From positions 1 to 64,000 of the forward strand of contig NZ_CALMYP010000012.1 of assembly GCF_937873615.1 (NCBI RefSeq): a stretch of 64,000 nucleotides of DNA, written 5' to 3'. Each line of letters starts with the position of its first letter. Position 1 is the stretch's first letter. This stretch comes from an uncultured Paracoccus sp. GTDB lineage: Bacteria; Pseudomonadota; Alphaproteobacteria; Rhodobacterales; Rhodobacteraceae. A program made the translations under genes and the position numbers. The notes under the pieces are model-generated. The model saw only the letters and a program-made list of their open reading frames with translations. It did not search any database and was not told where the DNA came from. Shown here piece after piece: positions 18,946 through 27,533 of this stretch.

Positions 18946-20046
18946 ATGGCATATCTGATCAAGACCTACACCTTTTCTAGCCCCGTTCCAGTCGCGTCCA
19001 ACCACCCCTTCGCCGGGCAAGCCAACATCTCGTTCAGCGAGGCGCAGGAAGAGATCATATATCTCGACGACAGAGACAATAAATTTGTTCCGGTAGACGT
19101 GAACACCGGCAGGGACCAAAAGCTGCTCAAGGAAACCGAGATAGGCGGCGTCACCCTGCCCGAAGGCACGATGCTCACCTACAGGTCAAATTTGGTGACC
19201 ATGATCATCGACCCGCAAACAGGCTATCGCTATCTTGTGATGTTTCCCCAACAGGCCGGAACCGCCGTATCTAATATGACAGAGATCGGCGACAGAACGA
19301 CGGTCATGGTCATTCCGGAAACACCCGATACACCGGAATTCGACCCAAGCCGCACCTACAATTATCATACGGCCCCGCAGAAGCTAGAGATCGTCGTGCA
19401 GCCCGCCGCGATCCCGCCCAATTACCTCAGCGGGATGTGTTTCGCGGCCGGCACGCTGATCGAAACCGCGAATGGGTCGCGCCCGGTCGAAACGCTGCGC
19501 CTGGGCGATCTGATCCTGACCCGCGATCATGGGCTGCGTCCGCTCAGTTGGATCGGCGGGCGGAAGGTTTCGGCGCGGCTGCTGGACGTGGCCCCGAACC
19601 TGCGCCCGGTTACGATCCGCAAGGGCGCGCTCGGTCCCGGCCTGCCGGCGCAGGATCTGGTGCTGTCGCCGCAGCATCGGGTGCTGATGACCTCGACCAT
19701 TGCCGAGCGAATCGCCGGAACTTCCGAGACCCTGATCGCGGTGAAGCATCTGTGCGGAATGCCGGGAATCGCGGCCAGCCCGACGCCGAAGGGCATCGAC
19801 TATCATCACCTGCTTTTCGACCGGCACGAGCTGGTCCTGTCCAACGGTTGCTGGACCGAATCGCTGTTCACCGGGCCGCAGGCGATGCGCAGCATGGGAC
19901 CATCCGCCCGGCGCGAGATCGCCCTGCTGTTCCCGCAGCTTCTCGCCGGAACCGGCTTCGCCCCGGCACGCCCCTTCCTGTCTGGCCGCGACGGGCGCGA
20001 ACTGGCCCGGCGCCATCTGAAGAACGCAAAGCCGCTTCTGGTCTGA
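18946..20046 (+). CDS. Hint-domain (Hedgehog/intein-type, Hint_2) protein
   Basis: A 366-residue protein. Residues 1-160 form a domain I do not recognise, with no signal peptide. From Cys-Phe-Ala-Ala-Gly-Thr near residue 164 it matches the Hint_2 family common in Rhodobacteraceae: CFAAGTLIETANG, DLILTRDHGLRPLSWIGG, LSPQHRVLM, then HHLLFDRHELVLSNG. Hint domains can cleave themselves at the N-terminal Cys. Here the domain is followed by ~70 residues and lacks the terminal Asn of inteins. The first ~480 bases look less GC-rich than the rest. It is flanked by genes on the opposite strand. Function unknown. Confidence 0.85.
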   Translation: MAYLIKTYTFSSPVPVASNHPFAGQANISFSEAQEEIIYLDDRDNKFVPVDVNTGRDQKLLKETEIGGVTLPEGTMLTYRSNLVTMIIDPQTGYRYLVMFPQQAGTAVSNMTEIGDRTTVMVIPETPDTPEFDPSRTYNYHTAPQKLEIVVQPAAIPPNYLSGMCFAAGTLIETANGSRPVETLRLGDLILTRDHGLRPLSWIGGRKVSARLLDVAPNLRPVTIRKGALGPGLPAQDLVLSPQHRVLMTSTIAERIAGTSETLIAVKHLCGMPGIAASPTPKGIDYHHLLFDRHELVLSNGCWTESLFTGPQAMRSMGPSARREIALLFPQLLAGTGFAPARPFLSGRDGRELARRHLKNAKPLLV

Positions 20047-20058
20047 GCGCGCAGCCGC

Positions 20059-20928
20059 TCAGCGCCGGATCACCACCAGCGTCGACCAGTCGCCGATATC
20101 GTCGCGCCGCTCCAGATCGAAACTGGCGGCCTCATAGGCGGCGATGACCTGATCCGCCTGCGTGGTCAGCAGGCCCGACAGGATCGCGCGACCGGCCGGG
20201 GCGACATGGCGGGCCATGTCCGGGGCAAGGTCGATCAGCGGCTGTTTCAGGATATTGGCGAAGACCAGATCGAAGGGTGCTGCATCGTCCAGCATCGGGT
20301 GATCGAAACCCACGGCCTCGATACATTCGACGCGGCCATCCAGCCCGTTGGCGATCACATTCGCCGCCGCCACATCGACCGCCACCGGGTCGATATCCGA
20401 GGCCAGGATCGTGCCCGGCCAGACCCGCGCCGCCGCCATCGCCAGAACCGCCGTGCCGCAGCCGATATCGGCCACGCGATGCGGCTGCCAGCCCGCGCCG
20501 ACCAAGCGGTCGAGCGCTTCCAGACAGCCCTTGGTGGTGCCGTGATGGCCGGTGCCGAAAGCCATGGCGGCCTCGATCAGCAGCGGCTCGACCCCGGCGG
20601 GCAGCTTGTCGGCATCGTGGCTGCCATAGACGAAGAAGCGCCCGGCCTCGACCGGGGTCAACTCGCGCCGGACATGGGCGACCCAGTCGACCTCAGGCAA
20701 TTCGCTGATGACAAAGGGCTGCGCGCCCTGGGCGGCGGCCAGAAGCGTCAGGCCGATCTCGTCGGGGGCCTCGGTGAAATAGATGCCGACCTCCCAGCGG
20801 TCGGAGCCGTCCTCGATCTCGAAGACGCCGGACCCGACCGGCTCGGGCGTCAGTTCGTCACAAAGCTCGGCCAGCCTGTCGGCAGCCTCGCGTCCGGAAA
20901 CCTGGCTCAGTGCGGTCCATGTCGGCAT
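20059..20928 (-). CDS. prmA: Ribosomal protein L11 methyltransferase
   Basis: Trimethylates ribosomal protein L11 on lysines using SAM. The 289 residues have an N-terminal substrate-recognition domain and the methyltransferase domain with FGTGHHGTTKGCLE, VADIGCGTAVLAMAA and FANILKQPLIDLAP. The last is the catalytic NxxxxP region. Its ATG overlaps the msrA stop (TGATG), so the two are coupled. Confidence 0.95.
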   Translation of the reverse strand: MPTWTALSQVSGREAADRLAELCDELTPEPVGSGVFEIEDGSDRWEVGIYFTEAPDEIGLTLLAAAQGAQPFVISELPEVDWVAHVRRELTPVEAGRFFVYGSHDADKLPAGVEPLLIEAAMAFGTGHHGTTKGCLEALDRLVGAGWQPHRVADIGCGTAVLAMAAARVWPGTILASDIDPVAVDVAAANVIANGLDGRVECIEAVGFDHPMLDDAAPFDLVFANILKQPLIDLAPDMARHVAPAGRAILSGLLTTQADQVIAAYEAASFDLERRDDIGDWSTLVVIRR

Positions 20929-21509
20929 CAGGGCAACTCATGTCCTTCGGGCATCGAGGCTTCGACGCCGGTGCCACGCATATTGCAATAGCCGTCGGGA
21001 ACCTTGTGCAGATATTGCTGGTGATCCTCTTCCCGGGCCGGATAGAACGGCCCCGCCGGCAGGATCTGGGTGGTGATCCGGCCCTTGCCGGCAACGGCAA
21101 GGCGGTTGCCGTAATCGACCTTCGAGGCCTCGGCCTGCGCCATCTGCGTATCGCTGTGGCACATGATCATCGAGCGATACTGGTCGCCCACGTCATTGTG
21201 CTGGCGGTTGCCCTGGGTCGGATCGTGATTGTCCCAGAACAGTTTCAGCAGATGCTCATAGCTGATCCGGGCCGGGTCGAAGGCGATATGGACGACCTCG
21301 GCATGGCCGGTACCACCCTGACAGACCTGACGATAGCTCGGGTCGGGAACGGTCCCGCCGGCGAAGCCGACCTGGGTCATCCAGACGCCGTCCTGTTCCC
21401 AGAACAGGCGCTCCACCCCCCAATAGCAGCCCATGCCGAAGGTCGCCTGCTCGAATCCCTTGGGGATCGGGGCATCCATCGGGCGGTTGAAGATCGCGTG
21501 ATTGGCCAT
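20928..21509 (-). CDS. msrA: Peptide-methionine (S)-S-oxide reductase MsrA
   Basis: Repairs methionine sulfoxide in oxidised proteins. The 193 residues contain the catalytic motif GCYWG with Cys28 (GCFWG in most homologues). Also present are VGFAGG, the GHAEVV segment, and a C-terminal Cys in YCNMRG that can act as resolving residue. It is first in a pair with prmA. Confidence 0.97.
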   Translation of the reverse strand: MANHAIFNRPMDAPIPKGFEQATFGMGCYWGVERLFWEQDGVWMTQVGFAGGTVPDPSYRQVCQGGTGHAEVVHIAFDPARISYEHLLKLFWDNHDPTQGNRQHNDVGDQYRSMIMCHSDTQMAQAEASKVDYGNRLAVAGKGRITTQILPAGPFYPAREEDHQQYLHKVPDGYCNMRGTGVEASMPEGHELP

Positions 21510-21644
21510 CGTCTCACCTCTTGTCCTAATGCCGGTCGCGCCTGACAGCCCCGAAAGTTCAGGCCGGGCGCCGGCGTGCTTCCCCGTTCATTAAGGTATT
21601 CGCGGCGTCATTGACCAGAGGCAGGGCGCATTCGGGCGTCAGGC

Positions 21645-21683
21645 AAAGAAAAACCCCGGCCGCATCACTGCTGGACCGGGGTT
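21645..21683 (-). terminator. Intrinsic terminator of the DUF1127 gene
   Basis: On the minus strand AACCCCGG / CCGGGGTT (eight pairs, 16-base loop) is followed by TTTCTTT. It lies about 30 bases after the stop of the small gene at 21711-21902. Confidence 0.8.
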
Positions 21684-21710
21684 CGGTTCGGGCGCGCGGT
21701 GGCGCCGCGG

Positions 21711-21902
21711 TTACACACTCTGGCTCACCACGGCGTCGATATCCGCACGGCAGAGGCCGATATCGTCCAGCTCGCGCTCGGACAGGCGCTCCAGCTCGGC
21801 GCGGGTTTCGCGGCGATGCTGCCAGCTGCGCAGGGCTTCGGCAATACGGGCCAGCGGGCCTTGGGCGGCGACGGGGGCGTGGTTCAGGGTCATCATGGTC
21901 AT
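21711..21902 (-). CDS. DUF1127 small protein
   Basis: A 63-residue basic protein with the DUF1127 core SWQHRRETRAELERLSERELDDIGLCRADI. Members in Agrobacterium and Rhodobacter bind RNA or affect stress, phosphate and small-RNA physiology, but no single role is general. AGTGAGGA precedes the ATG at 21902. It has its own AT-rich upstream region and its own terminator, so it is probably an independent unit. Confidence 0.92.
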   Translation of the reverse strand: MTMMTLNHAPVAAQGPLARIAEALRSWQHRRETRAELERLSERELDDIGLCRADIDAVVSQSV

Positions 21903-22101
21903 CGGAGTATCCTCACTTCCTTCTGCGCCAGGATCGGCGCGTTTCGTCAGTGATCCAAAGATAGGGCCATGCTGCATCTGCAACCAGCCCCGAACGACGC
22001 AAAGCCGCTATGCAGAAACCAGATAAGTGTTAGACTTAACAGTGTTTTTTATCACAGAAATGTGAGTGGAACTGTAATATTTCGCCGTATTCCGTGACCG
22101 C

Positions 22102-22122
22102 TAACGCTGCAACGCAGCGTTA
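22102..22122 (-). repeat. Perfect hairpin overlapping the rsmE stop codon
   Basis: TAACGCTGC and GCAGCGTTA form nine perfect pairs around a three-base loop. The rsmE stop codon (22122-22120) is part of the stem. No T-run follows on the minus strand. Confidence 0.5.
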
Positions 22123-22836
22123 CCAGTCGCCCAAATGCGCCTGAAACAGCGTCAGGGCCGCCACGGCAGCCGTATCGGCCCGCAGGATGCGCGGGCCGAG
22201 GCTGATCGGCGAAACGAACGTAGCGTCACGAAGCCGTTTCTGTTCGGCGGGCGAAAATCCGCCTTCCGGCCCGATCAGCACCGCCCATTTGCCCCGAGCG
22301 AGCCCCGACAGCGCATCCGCCGGCCCGACCCGCGATTCGTCGGCCCAGAGAATCCGGCGCGTCTGGTCCCAGCTGTCCAGCAGCCGGGCCAGCGGCACCA
22401 GATCGGCCACTTCGGGCACAAAGGTGCCGCCGCATTGCTCGGCGGCCTCGACGGCATGGGCCTGCAGGCGGTCCTGGCGGATACGCTCGGAATTGGTGAA
22501 ATCGGTCTGCACCGGCAGGATGCGGGCGGCCCCCATCTCAGCCGCCTTCTCGACGATGAAATCGGTGCGCGCCTTCTTGATCGGCGCGAAGATCAGCCAG
22601 AGATCCGGCGGATCGCGCTGCGGCGCCACCTGTGCGATGGCCCGCAACTCTCCGCCGCGTTTGGAGGCGGCCAGCAGTTCCGCATCCCAGGCCCCGTCCC
22701 GGCCATTGAAGACCTGGATCACCGCGCCCGGTTTCAGCCGCATCACCCCGGAAAGGTAATGCGCCTGATCCGCGCCCAGAGGGACGGCTTGCCCCGGGGC
22801 AAGCGGGTGATCTATGAACAGCCTGACTTTCGACAT
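22120..22836 (-). CDS. rsmE: 16S rRNA (uracil(1498)-N(3))-methyltransferase
   Basis: SPOUT-class enzyme that methylates U1498 in helix 44 of 16S rRNA. The 238 residues show the N-terminal PUA-like part (HYLSGVMRLKPGAVIQVFNG) and the knotted SAM site with VLIGPEGGFSPAE and LGPRILRADTAAVAAL. TAGGAA precedes its ATG. Its start codon is only 11 bases from that of ubiA on the other strand. Confidence 0.97.
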   Translation of the reverse strand: MSKVRLFIDHPLAPGQAVPLGADQAHYLSGVMRLKPGAVIQVFNGRDGAWDAELLAASKRGGELRAIAQVAPQRDPPDLWLIFAPIKKARTDFIVEKAAEMGAARILPVQTDFTNSERIRQDRLQAHAVEAAEQCGGTFVPEVADLVPLARLLDSWDQTRRILWADESRVGPADALSGLARGKWAVLIGPEGGFSPAEQKRLRDATFVSPISLGPRILRADTAAVAALTLFQAHLGDW

Positions 22837-22847
22837 GGGCCATTCCT

Positions 22848-23795
22848 ATGAAACCCGCCTTGCAAATACCAGATGCCGTGCGCGACGCGGTCAACGGAAA
22901 CTGGGTCGACAACGCGGCGCCGCCGCATTGGCGGCCCTGGCTGCGGCTGAGCCGGATCGACCGGCCGATCGGCACCTGGCTTTTACTGCTGCCCTGCTGG
23001 TGGGGGATCGGGCTGGCGATGATGGCGACCGGGCCACGCTGGTTCGACCTCTGGATCGGCATCGCCTGCGCGGTCGGCGCGGTGGCCATGCGCGGTGCCG
23101 GCTGCACCTGGAACGACATCACCGACCGCCATATCGACGGCTCGGTCGACCGCACGGCGAAACGGCCGATCCCTTCGGGGCAGGTCAGCGTTCGCGGGGC
23201 GGTGATCTGGATGGTGCTGCAGGCGCTGCTGGGGCTGGCCATGCTGCTGACGCTGGGGGGGGCGGCGATCTGGCTCGGCGTTCTCAGCCTGCTGCCGGTG
23301 GCCATCTATCCCTTCGCCAAGCGCTTCACCTGGTGGCCGCAGGTATTTCTGGGCATCGCCTTCAACTGGGGGGTGATGCTGGCCTATGCCGCCCATCGCG
23401 GCGGGCTGGATCTCGCGCCGATCATCGCCTGGCTGGGCGGGATCGCCTGGACGGTCTTTTACGACACCATCTATGCCCATCAGGATTACGAATTCGACGC
23501 GCTGATCGGGGTGAAATCGACGGCGCGCCTGTTCGGCGAGAACACAAAGACCTGGCTTCTGGCCTTTGGCGCGCTGACGCTGGTGCTGCTGGCGCTTGCC
23601 ATTGCCGCGACCGGGGCCGCAGGTTTCAGCTGGACACTGGCCATGATCGGGCTGGCAGGTTTCGCCGCACATCTGGTCTGGCAGCTTTACACGCTCGATC
23701 TGAACAGTTCCGACGTGCAGTTGATGCTGTTCCGGTCCAATCGCGACGCCGGGCTGATCATGGCCCTTTTCCTGATTCTTGCCGGGATCGTGTAG
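22848..23795 (+). CDS. ubiA: 4-hydroxybenzoate polyprenyltransferase
   Basis: Attaches the polyprenyl tail to 4-hydroxybenzoate in ubiquinone synthesis, in the inner membrane. The 315 residues have several hydrophobic helices. The two aspartate-rich motifs are present: NDITDRHID and YDTIYAHQDYEFDALIG. The ribosome site before the chosen ATG is weak because the upstream sequence is the start of the divergent rsmE. Confidence 0.96.
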   Translation: MKPALQIPDAVRDAVNGNWVDNAAPPHWRPWLRLSRIDRPIGTWLLLLPCWWGIGLAMMATGPRWFDLWIGIACAVGAVAMRGAGCTWNDITDRHIDGSVDRTAKRPIPSGQVSVRGAVIWMVLQALLGLAMLLTLGGAAIWLGVLSLLPVAIYPFAKRFTWWPQVFLGIAFNWGVMLAYAAHRGGLDLAPIIAWLGGIAWTVFYDTIYAHQDYEFDALIGVKSTARLFGENTKTWLLAFGALTLVLLALAIAATGAAGFSWTLAMIGLAGFAAHLVWQLYTLDLNSSDVQLMLFRSNRDAGLIMALFLILAGIV

Positions 23796-23840
23796 CGGGC
23801 CGCGATTTACAACCTGTTCCCATCCGACTAACTCAAGCCT

Positions 23841-25943
23841 ATGGACGAGTTGCAGAAATCCAGTGAGGCCCCCGAGGCCGCGAGGACCGGCGGGCGCATG
23901 GCCCGCCTGACCCTGACCGTCCTGACGCTTGTCGTGGCCGGTGCCGGCAGTTGGCTGGCGGCAACCCGCATCGCCGATGAGATCGAGGCGCAGAGCCTCG
24001 CCCAGGCCCGCGCCGCCCTGACCGGGGAGGAACTGCCCTGGGCGCGTATCTCGACCAACGGGCTGAACGTGCAGCTTTCCGGCACCGCCCCGGATGAGAT
24101 GGCCCGGTTCCGCGCGCTCAGCGCTGTCGGCAGCCGCATCGACGACCGCCGGATCGAGGATCGGATGGAGGTGGCGGAACGCGCCCTGCTCGACCCGCCG
24201 GATTTCTCGCTGGAACTGATGCGGCAAGGCCCGACCCTGTCGCTGATCGGCCTGCTGCCCGAGCGCACCGACCGCAAGGCCATGGCCGAACGTCTCTCAA
24301 AGGCCGGAACCGAGATCACCGACCTGACCGGAACCGCCGCCTTCCCGCCGCCCGAAAGCTGGCGACCGGCGCTGGATTTCGGGTTGCAGGCAGCCGAGGC
24401 GCTGGAGCAGGGCACGATCTCGGTCACGCCGGGTCTCGTGCAGATCACCGCCAATGCCGCCTCGCCCGAGGAAAAAGCGCAGATCGAGGCGGCGTTGTCT
24501 GCGGCGCAGCCCGAAGGCGTGAAGCTTGCGATGACGGTTTCCTCACCGCTGCCGATCATCGCACCCTATCGCCTGCGCCTGGTGCGCACAGATGGCGTCG
24601 CGCGCCTGGAAAACTGCGCCGCCGAGACCGCCCAGTCGCGCGAGCGTATCCTCGCCGCCGCCATTGCCGCCGGCGCCGATCCGGCATCGGACTGCATGCT
24701 TGGCATCGGCGCGCCCTCGGGCTGGGAGCGGGCGGTTCTGGCCGCCCTGGACGCGGCCGGTCAGGGCCGGATCGACATGATCGACGAGACCCTGCACCTG
24801 ACCCTGCCGGTCGAGATGGCGGATGACACCCTGACCGCCGTGCAAGCGGAACTCGACAGCACTCTGCCGGCCAATTTCAAGCTGGACCTCCAGCGGGCCG
24901 AAGCCGCGCCAGAGGAAGGCCCCGCCCGCTTCACCGCCGAGATCGGCACCACCCCGCCGGCCAGCATTGCCGGCGTCCTGCCCAATGCCACCATGCGCCA
25001 GACCGTGCAATCGCTGGCCCGCGCCCAGCTCGGCCCGGTAGAGGGAGAGCTGAAGCTCGACCCGGACATTCCGGACGACTGGCCGCTCCGGGTCATGGCC
25101 GGGCTTGACGCGATGGGGGCGCTCGACCGGGGCCGGCTGCTGGTCACGCCGCAGCGCATCGAGGTTTCGGGCGTCAGCGGCGATCCCTTCGCGACCGAAA
25201 AGGCGGTGACGGCGCTTGCCGTGCGGATTGGCGCCGGCGTCGATTACGCCATCGCCATCGCCTATGACCGCAGGCTCGACCCCGAGATCGAGCAGCCCGA
25301 TGGCACCACCTGCGTCGACCGGCTGAATACCGTCATGCTGGAATCGGAGATCGGTTTCGAACCCGGCGGCGCCCGTATTGCCGGCGATATCGCCCCGGTT
25401 CTGGACGACATGCGCCAGATCATGAAGAATTGCGCCGATTTCCGCATCGAGATCGGCGGACATACCGACGCCCAGGGCAGTGAGGCAACGAATATGGCGC
25501 TCTCGCTCGGCCGGGCCGAGGCGGTGCTGGACGCGTTGAACACCGCCGGTCTGCCCGTGCAGAACATGGTCGCCGCCGGTTATGGCGAGACCCGACCCAT
25601 CGCCGAGAACGACACCCAGGAGGGCCGCGACGCCAATCGCCGGATCGAGATGGTGCTGCTGTCGCCCGATCCGGTGCCGCTGCCTGAGCCAGAGGTGCAG
25701 CCGGTGACCGGCAGGACCCTTTCAGCCGAAGCTGCGACCGAGGCATTGATGGCCGCAGTCAACGCCGTTCCGCTGCAGGGCGACATCTTGCCCGAACCGC
25801 TTTTCGGCACCGAGGCGCTTGCCGCGCCGCCAAAGATCGAACCCGCCGCCGAGGTGCTGGTGGCCACCCCCGATACCCCGCGCCCGCCGGACCGGCCAGA
25901 TGCGCATCAGCCTGCGGATGCATCCGCCAAGGAGGCGCAATGA
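23841..25943 (+). CDS. Large OmpA-family envelope protein
   Basis: A 700-residue protein with one hydrophobic N-terminal segment (about residues 20-40) and a long periplasmic region containing BON-like repeats (ERALLDPPDF..., ASPEEKAQIEAALSA). A C-terminal OmpA domain runs from about 495 to 615 with IEIGGHTDAQGSEATNMALSLGRAEAV and GYGETRPIAENDTQEGRDANRRIE. That domain binds peptidoglycan non-covalently. A Pro/Ala-rich tail follows. Its stop overlaps the next gene (ATGA). It probably links the inner membrane to the cell wall. Exact role unknown. Confidence 0.88.
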   Translation: MDELQKSSEAPEAARTGGRMARLTLTVLTLVVAGAGSWLAATRIADEIEAQSLAQARAALTGEELPWARISTNGLNVQLSGTAPDEMARFRALSAVGSRIDDRRIEDRMEVAERALLDPPDFSLELMRQGPTLSLIGLLPERTDRKAMAERLSKAGTEITDLTGTAAFPPPESWRPALDFGLQAAEALEQGTISVTPGLVQITANAASPEEKAQIEAALSAAQPEGVKLAMTVSSPLPIIAPYRLRLVRTDGVARLENCAAETAQSRERILAAAIAAGADPASDCMLGIGAPSGWERAVLAALDAAGQGRIDMIDETLHLTLPVEMADDTLTAVQAELDSTLPANFKLDLQRAEAAPEEGPARFTAEIGTTPPASIAGVLPNATMRQTVQSLARAQLGPVEGELKLDPDIPDDWPLRVMAGLDAMGALDRGRLLVTPQRIEVSGVSGDPFATEKAVTALAVRIGAGVDYAIAIAYDRRLDPEIEQPDGTTCVDRLNTVMLESEIGFEPGGARIAGDIAPVLDDMRQIMKNCADFRIEIGGHTDAQGSEATNMALSLGRAEAVLDALNTAGLPVQNMVAAGYGETRPIAENDTQEGRDANRRIEMVLLSPDPVPLPEPEVQPVTGRTLSAEAATEALMAAVNAVPLQGDILPEPLFGTEALAAPPKIEPAAEVLVATPDTPRPPDRPDAHQPADASAKEAQ

Positions 25944-26266
25944 CTCGTGACGACCTCATTCTCGCCACCGCCCTGATCCTGTTCGCGGCCTTCGCGCTCG
26001 GCTGGATCTGCTGTTGGATCATCGGTCGGCTGACGCGGCCGGGCCGGGCCGAATTCGACCGCCACGACCGGCTTGCCGCCGATCTTCACGAGGCCGAATC
26101 CGCCCGCGATCAGGCCGTCGCCGAAGCCAAGGAGCGCGAGGCGGCGCTGCATGAACGGCTGGCCTTCGCCAGCAACGAACTGGCACAGGGCCGCGCTGCC
26201 CTGCAGGAAGCCGCGGTCGAGATCGAGGAGTTGCGCGACTATATCGACCGCCATGTGGTGAAATAA
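25940..26266 (+). CDS. Small membrane protein with coiled coil
   Basis: A 108-residue protein with one N-terminal membrane helix (about residues 6-30, LILATALILFAAFALGWICC). A long charged alpha-helix predicted to coil follows (ADLHEAESARDQAVAEAKERE ... EELRDYI). It overlaps the OmpA-family gene by four bases, so the two are translationally coupled and may act together in the envelope. I do not recognise a named family beyond hypothetical proteins of Rhodobacteraceae. Confidence 0.82.
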   Translation: MTRDDLILATALILFAAFALGWICCWIIGRLTRPGRAEFDRHDRLAADLHEAESARDQAVAEAKEREAALHERLAFASNELAQGRAALQEAAVEIEELRDYIDRHVVK

Positions 26267-26291
26267 CCGGCCCGATCCCTGCATATGAAAG

Positions 26292-26323
26292 ATCCGCGCC
26301 CAGCCCTGCCGCGCGCGGATTTG
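26292..26323. terminator. Likely bidirectional terminator between convergent genes
   Basis: ATCCGCGC and GCGCGGAT form eight pairs around a 13-base loop, followed on the plus strand by TTGTGTT and on the minus strand by CTTTCATAT. It sits between the coiled-coil gene and tyrB. T-runs are short, so efficiency is uncertain. Confidence 0.5.
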
Positions 26324-26351
26324 TGTTACGGCATCACCGTCTCGCCGGGGC

Positions 26352-27533
26352 TCAGACCCCGGCTTCGACGATGGCGCGGGCCAGAACCGGCACCGAATCC
26401 CTGTTCAGCCCGGCAATGTTCAGCCGCGAATCGCCGATCATGTAGATCGCCGCGTCTTGCTTCATCTTCGCCACCTGTTCCGGCGTCGCCCCGAGGCGCG
26501 AGAACATGCCGCGATGGCGGGCGATGAAATCGAACTTGTCGGTCCCGGTCAGATTGCGAAGCTCGTCCGCCAGCTGGTTGCGCAGGCTCAGCATGGACAG
26601 GCGCACCTCTTCCAGCTCGGTCTTCCAGTCGGTGTGCAACGCCGCGTCGCCGAGGATGGTCGAGACGATCCGCGCCCCGTGATCGGGCGGGAAGCTGTAA
26701 TTCTGGCGGTTCAGATAGGCCATCGCGCCCTGCGACATCTCGCGGGCGTGATTGTCGCCGGTCAGCGCCATCAGGATGCCGGTCCGTTCGCGATAGATGC
26801 CGAAATTCTTGGAACACGAGGCCGCGATCAGCACCTCGGGCAGGCGCATGGCGATCATCCGCGTGGCGGCGGCGTCTTCCAGAAGACCGTCGCCGAAACC
26901 CTGATAGGCAAGGTCGATCAGCGGCGTGGCACCGGTCTTTTCCAGCACCTCGGCAATGGCATCCCACTGTTCCGCCGTCGGGTTGGCGCCGGTCGGGTTG
27001 TGGCAGCAGCCATGCAGCAGCACCACATCGCCCTTTCTGGCGCGACCGATCCCCTCCAGCATCGCCTCGAAGGCGACGCCACGGGTGGCATTGTCGAAAT
27101 AGGGATACATCTCGTAAGCCTGACCCATGAAGTTCAGGATCGAGACATGGTTCGGCCAGGTCGGGTCCGAGACATGGATCACCGCATCCGGGTTGGCCAT
27201 GCGCACCAGTTCCAGCGCCTGCCGAATGGCCCCGGTGCCGCCGACCGTGCCGACCGAGGCAACGCGGCCGCCGGCCACATCGCCCAGCACCAGCGAGGTC
27301 ATCGCGGCGCGATATTCCTCGGTCCCGGCGAGGCTGGTATAGGCCTTGCTGTCCTGGCTCTCCCAGATCTTCTGCTCGGCCGCCTTGACCGCGCGCATGA
27401 CCGGCGTCAGCCCGGTCGGGTCCTTGTAGACACCGACCCCGAGGTCGATCTTGCCCTGCCGCGTATCGGCCTTGAATTCGCCCATCAGGGCCAGGATCTT
27501 GTCAGGGGCTTGCGGCTTGAGATTGCCCAGCAT
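26352..27533 (-). CDS. tyrB: Aromatic amino acid aminotransferase
   Basis: PLP-dependent transamination of tyrosine, phenylalanine and aspartate. The 393-residue protein starts MLGNLKPQAPDKILALMGEF, which agrees with the Paracoccus denitrificans aromatic aminotransferase as I remember it. The PLP lysine lies in SCSKNFGIYRERTG, and HGCCHNPTGANP is also family-typical. I chose the ATG at 27533, which overlaps the sseA stop (TGATG). Another ATG lies directly before it. Confidence 0.96.
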   Translation of the reverse strand: MLGNLKPQAPDKILALMGEFKADTRQGKIDLGVGVYKDPTGLTPVMRAVKAAEQKIWESQDSKAYTSLAGTEEYRAAMTSLVLGDVAGGRVASVGTVGGTGAIRQALELVRMANPDAVIHVSDPTWPNHVSILNFMGQAYEMYPYFDNATRGVAFEAMLEGIGRARKGDVVLLHGCCHNPTGANPTAEQWDAIAEVLEKTGATPLIDLAYQGFGDGLLEDAAATRMIAMRLPEVLIAASCSKNFGIYRERTGILMALTGDNHAREMSQGAMAYLNRQNYSFPPDHGARIVSTILGDAALHTDWKTELEEVRLSMLSLRNQLADELRNLTGTDKFDFIARHRGMFSRLGATPEQVAKMKQDAAIYMIGDSRLNIAGLNRDSVPVLARAIVEAGV

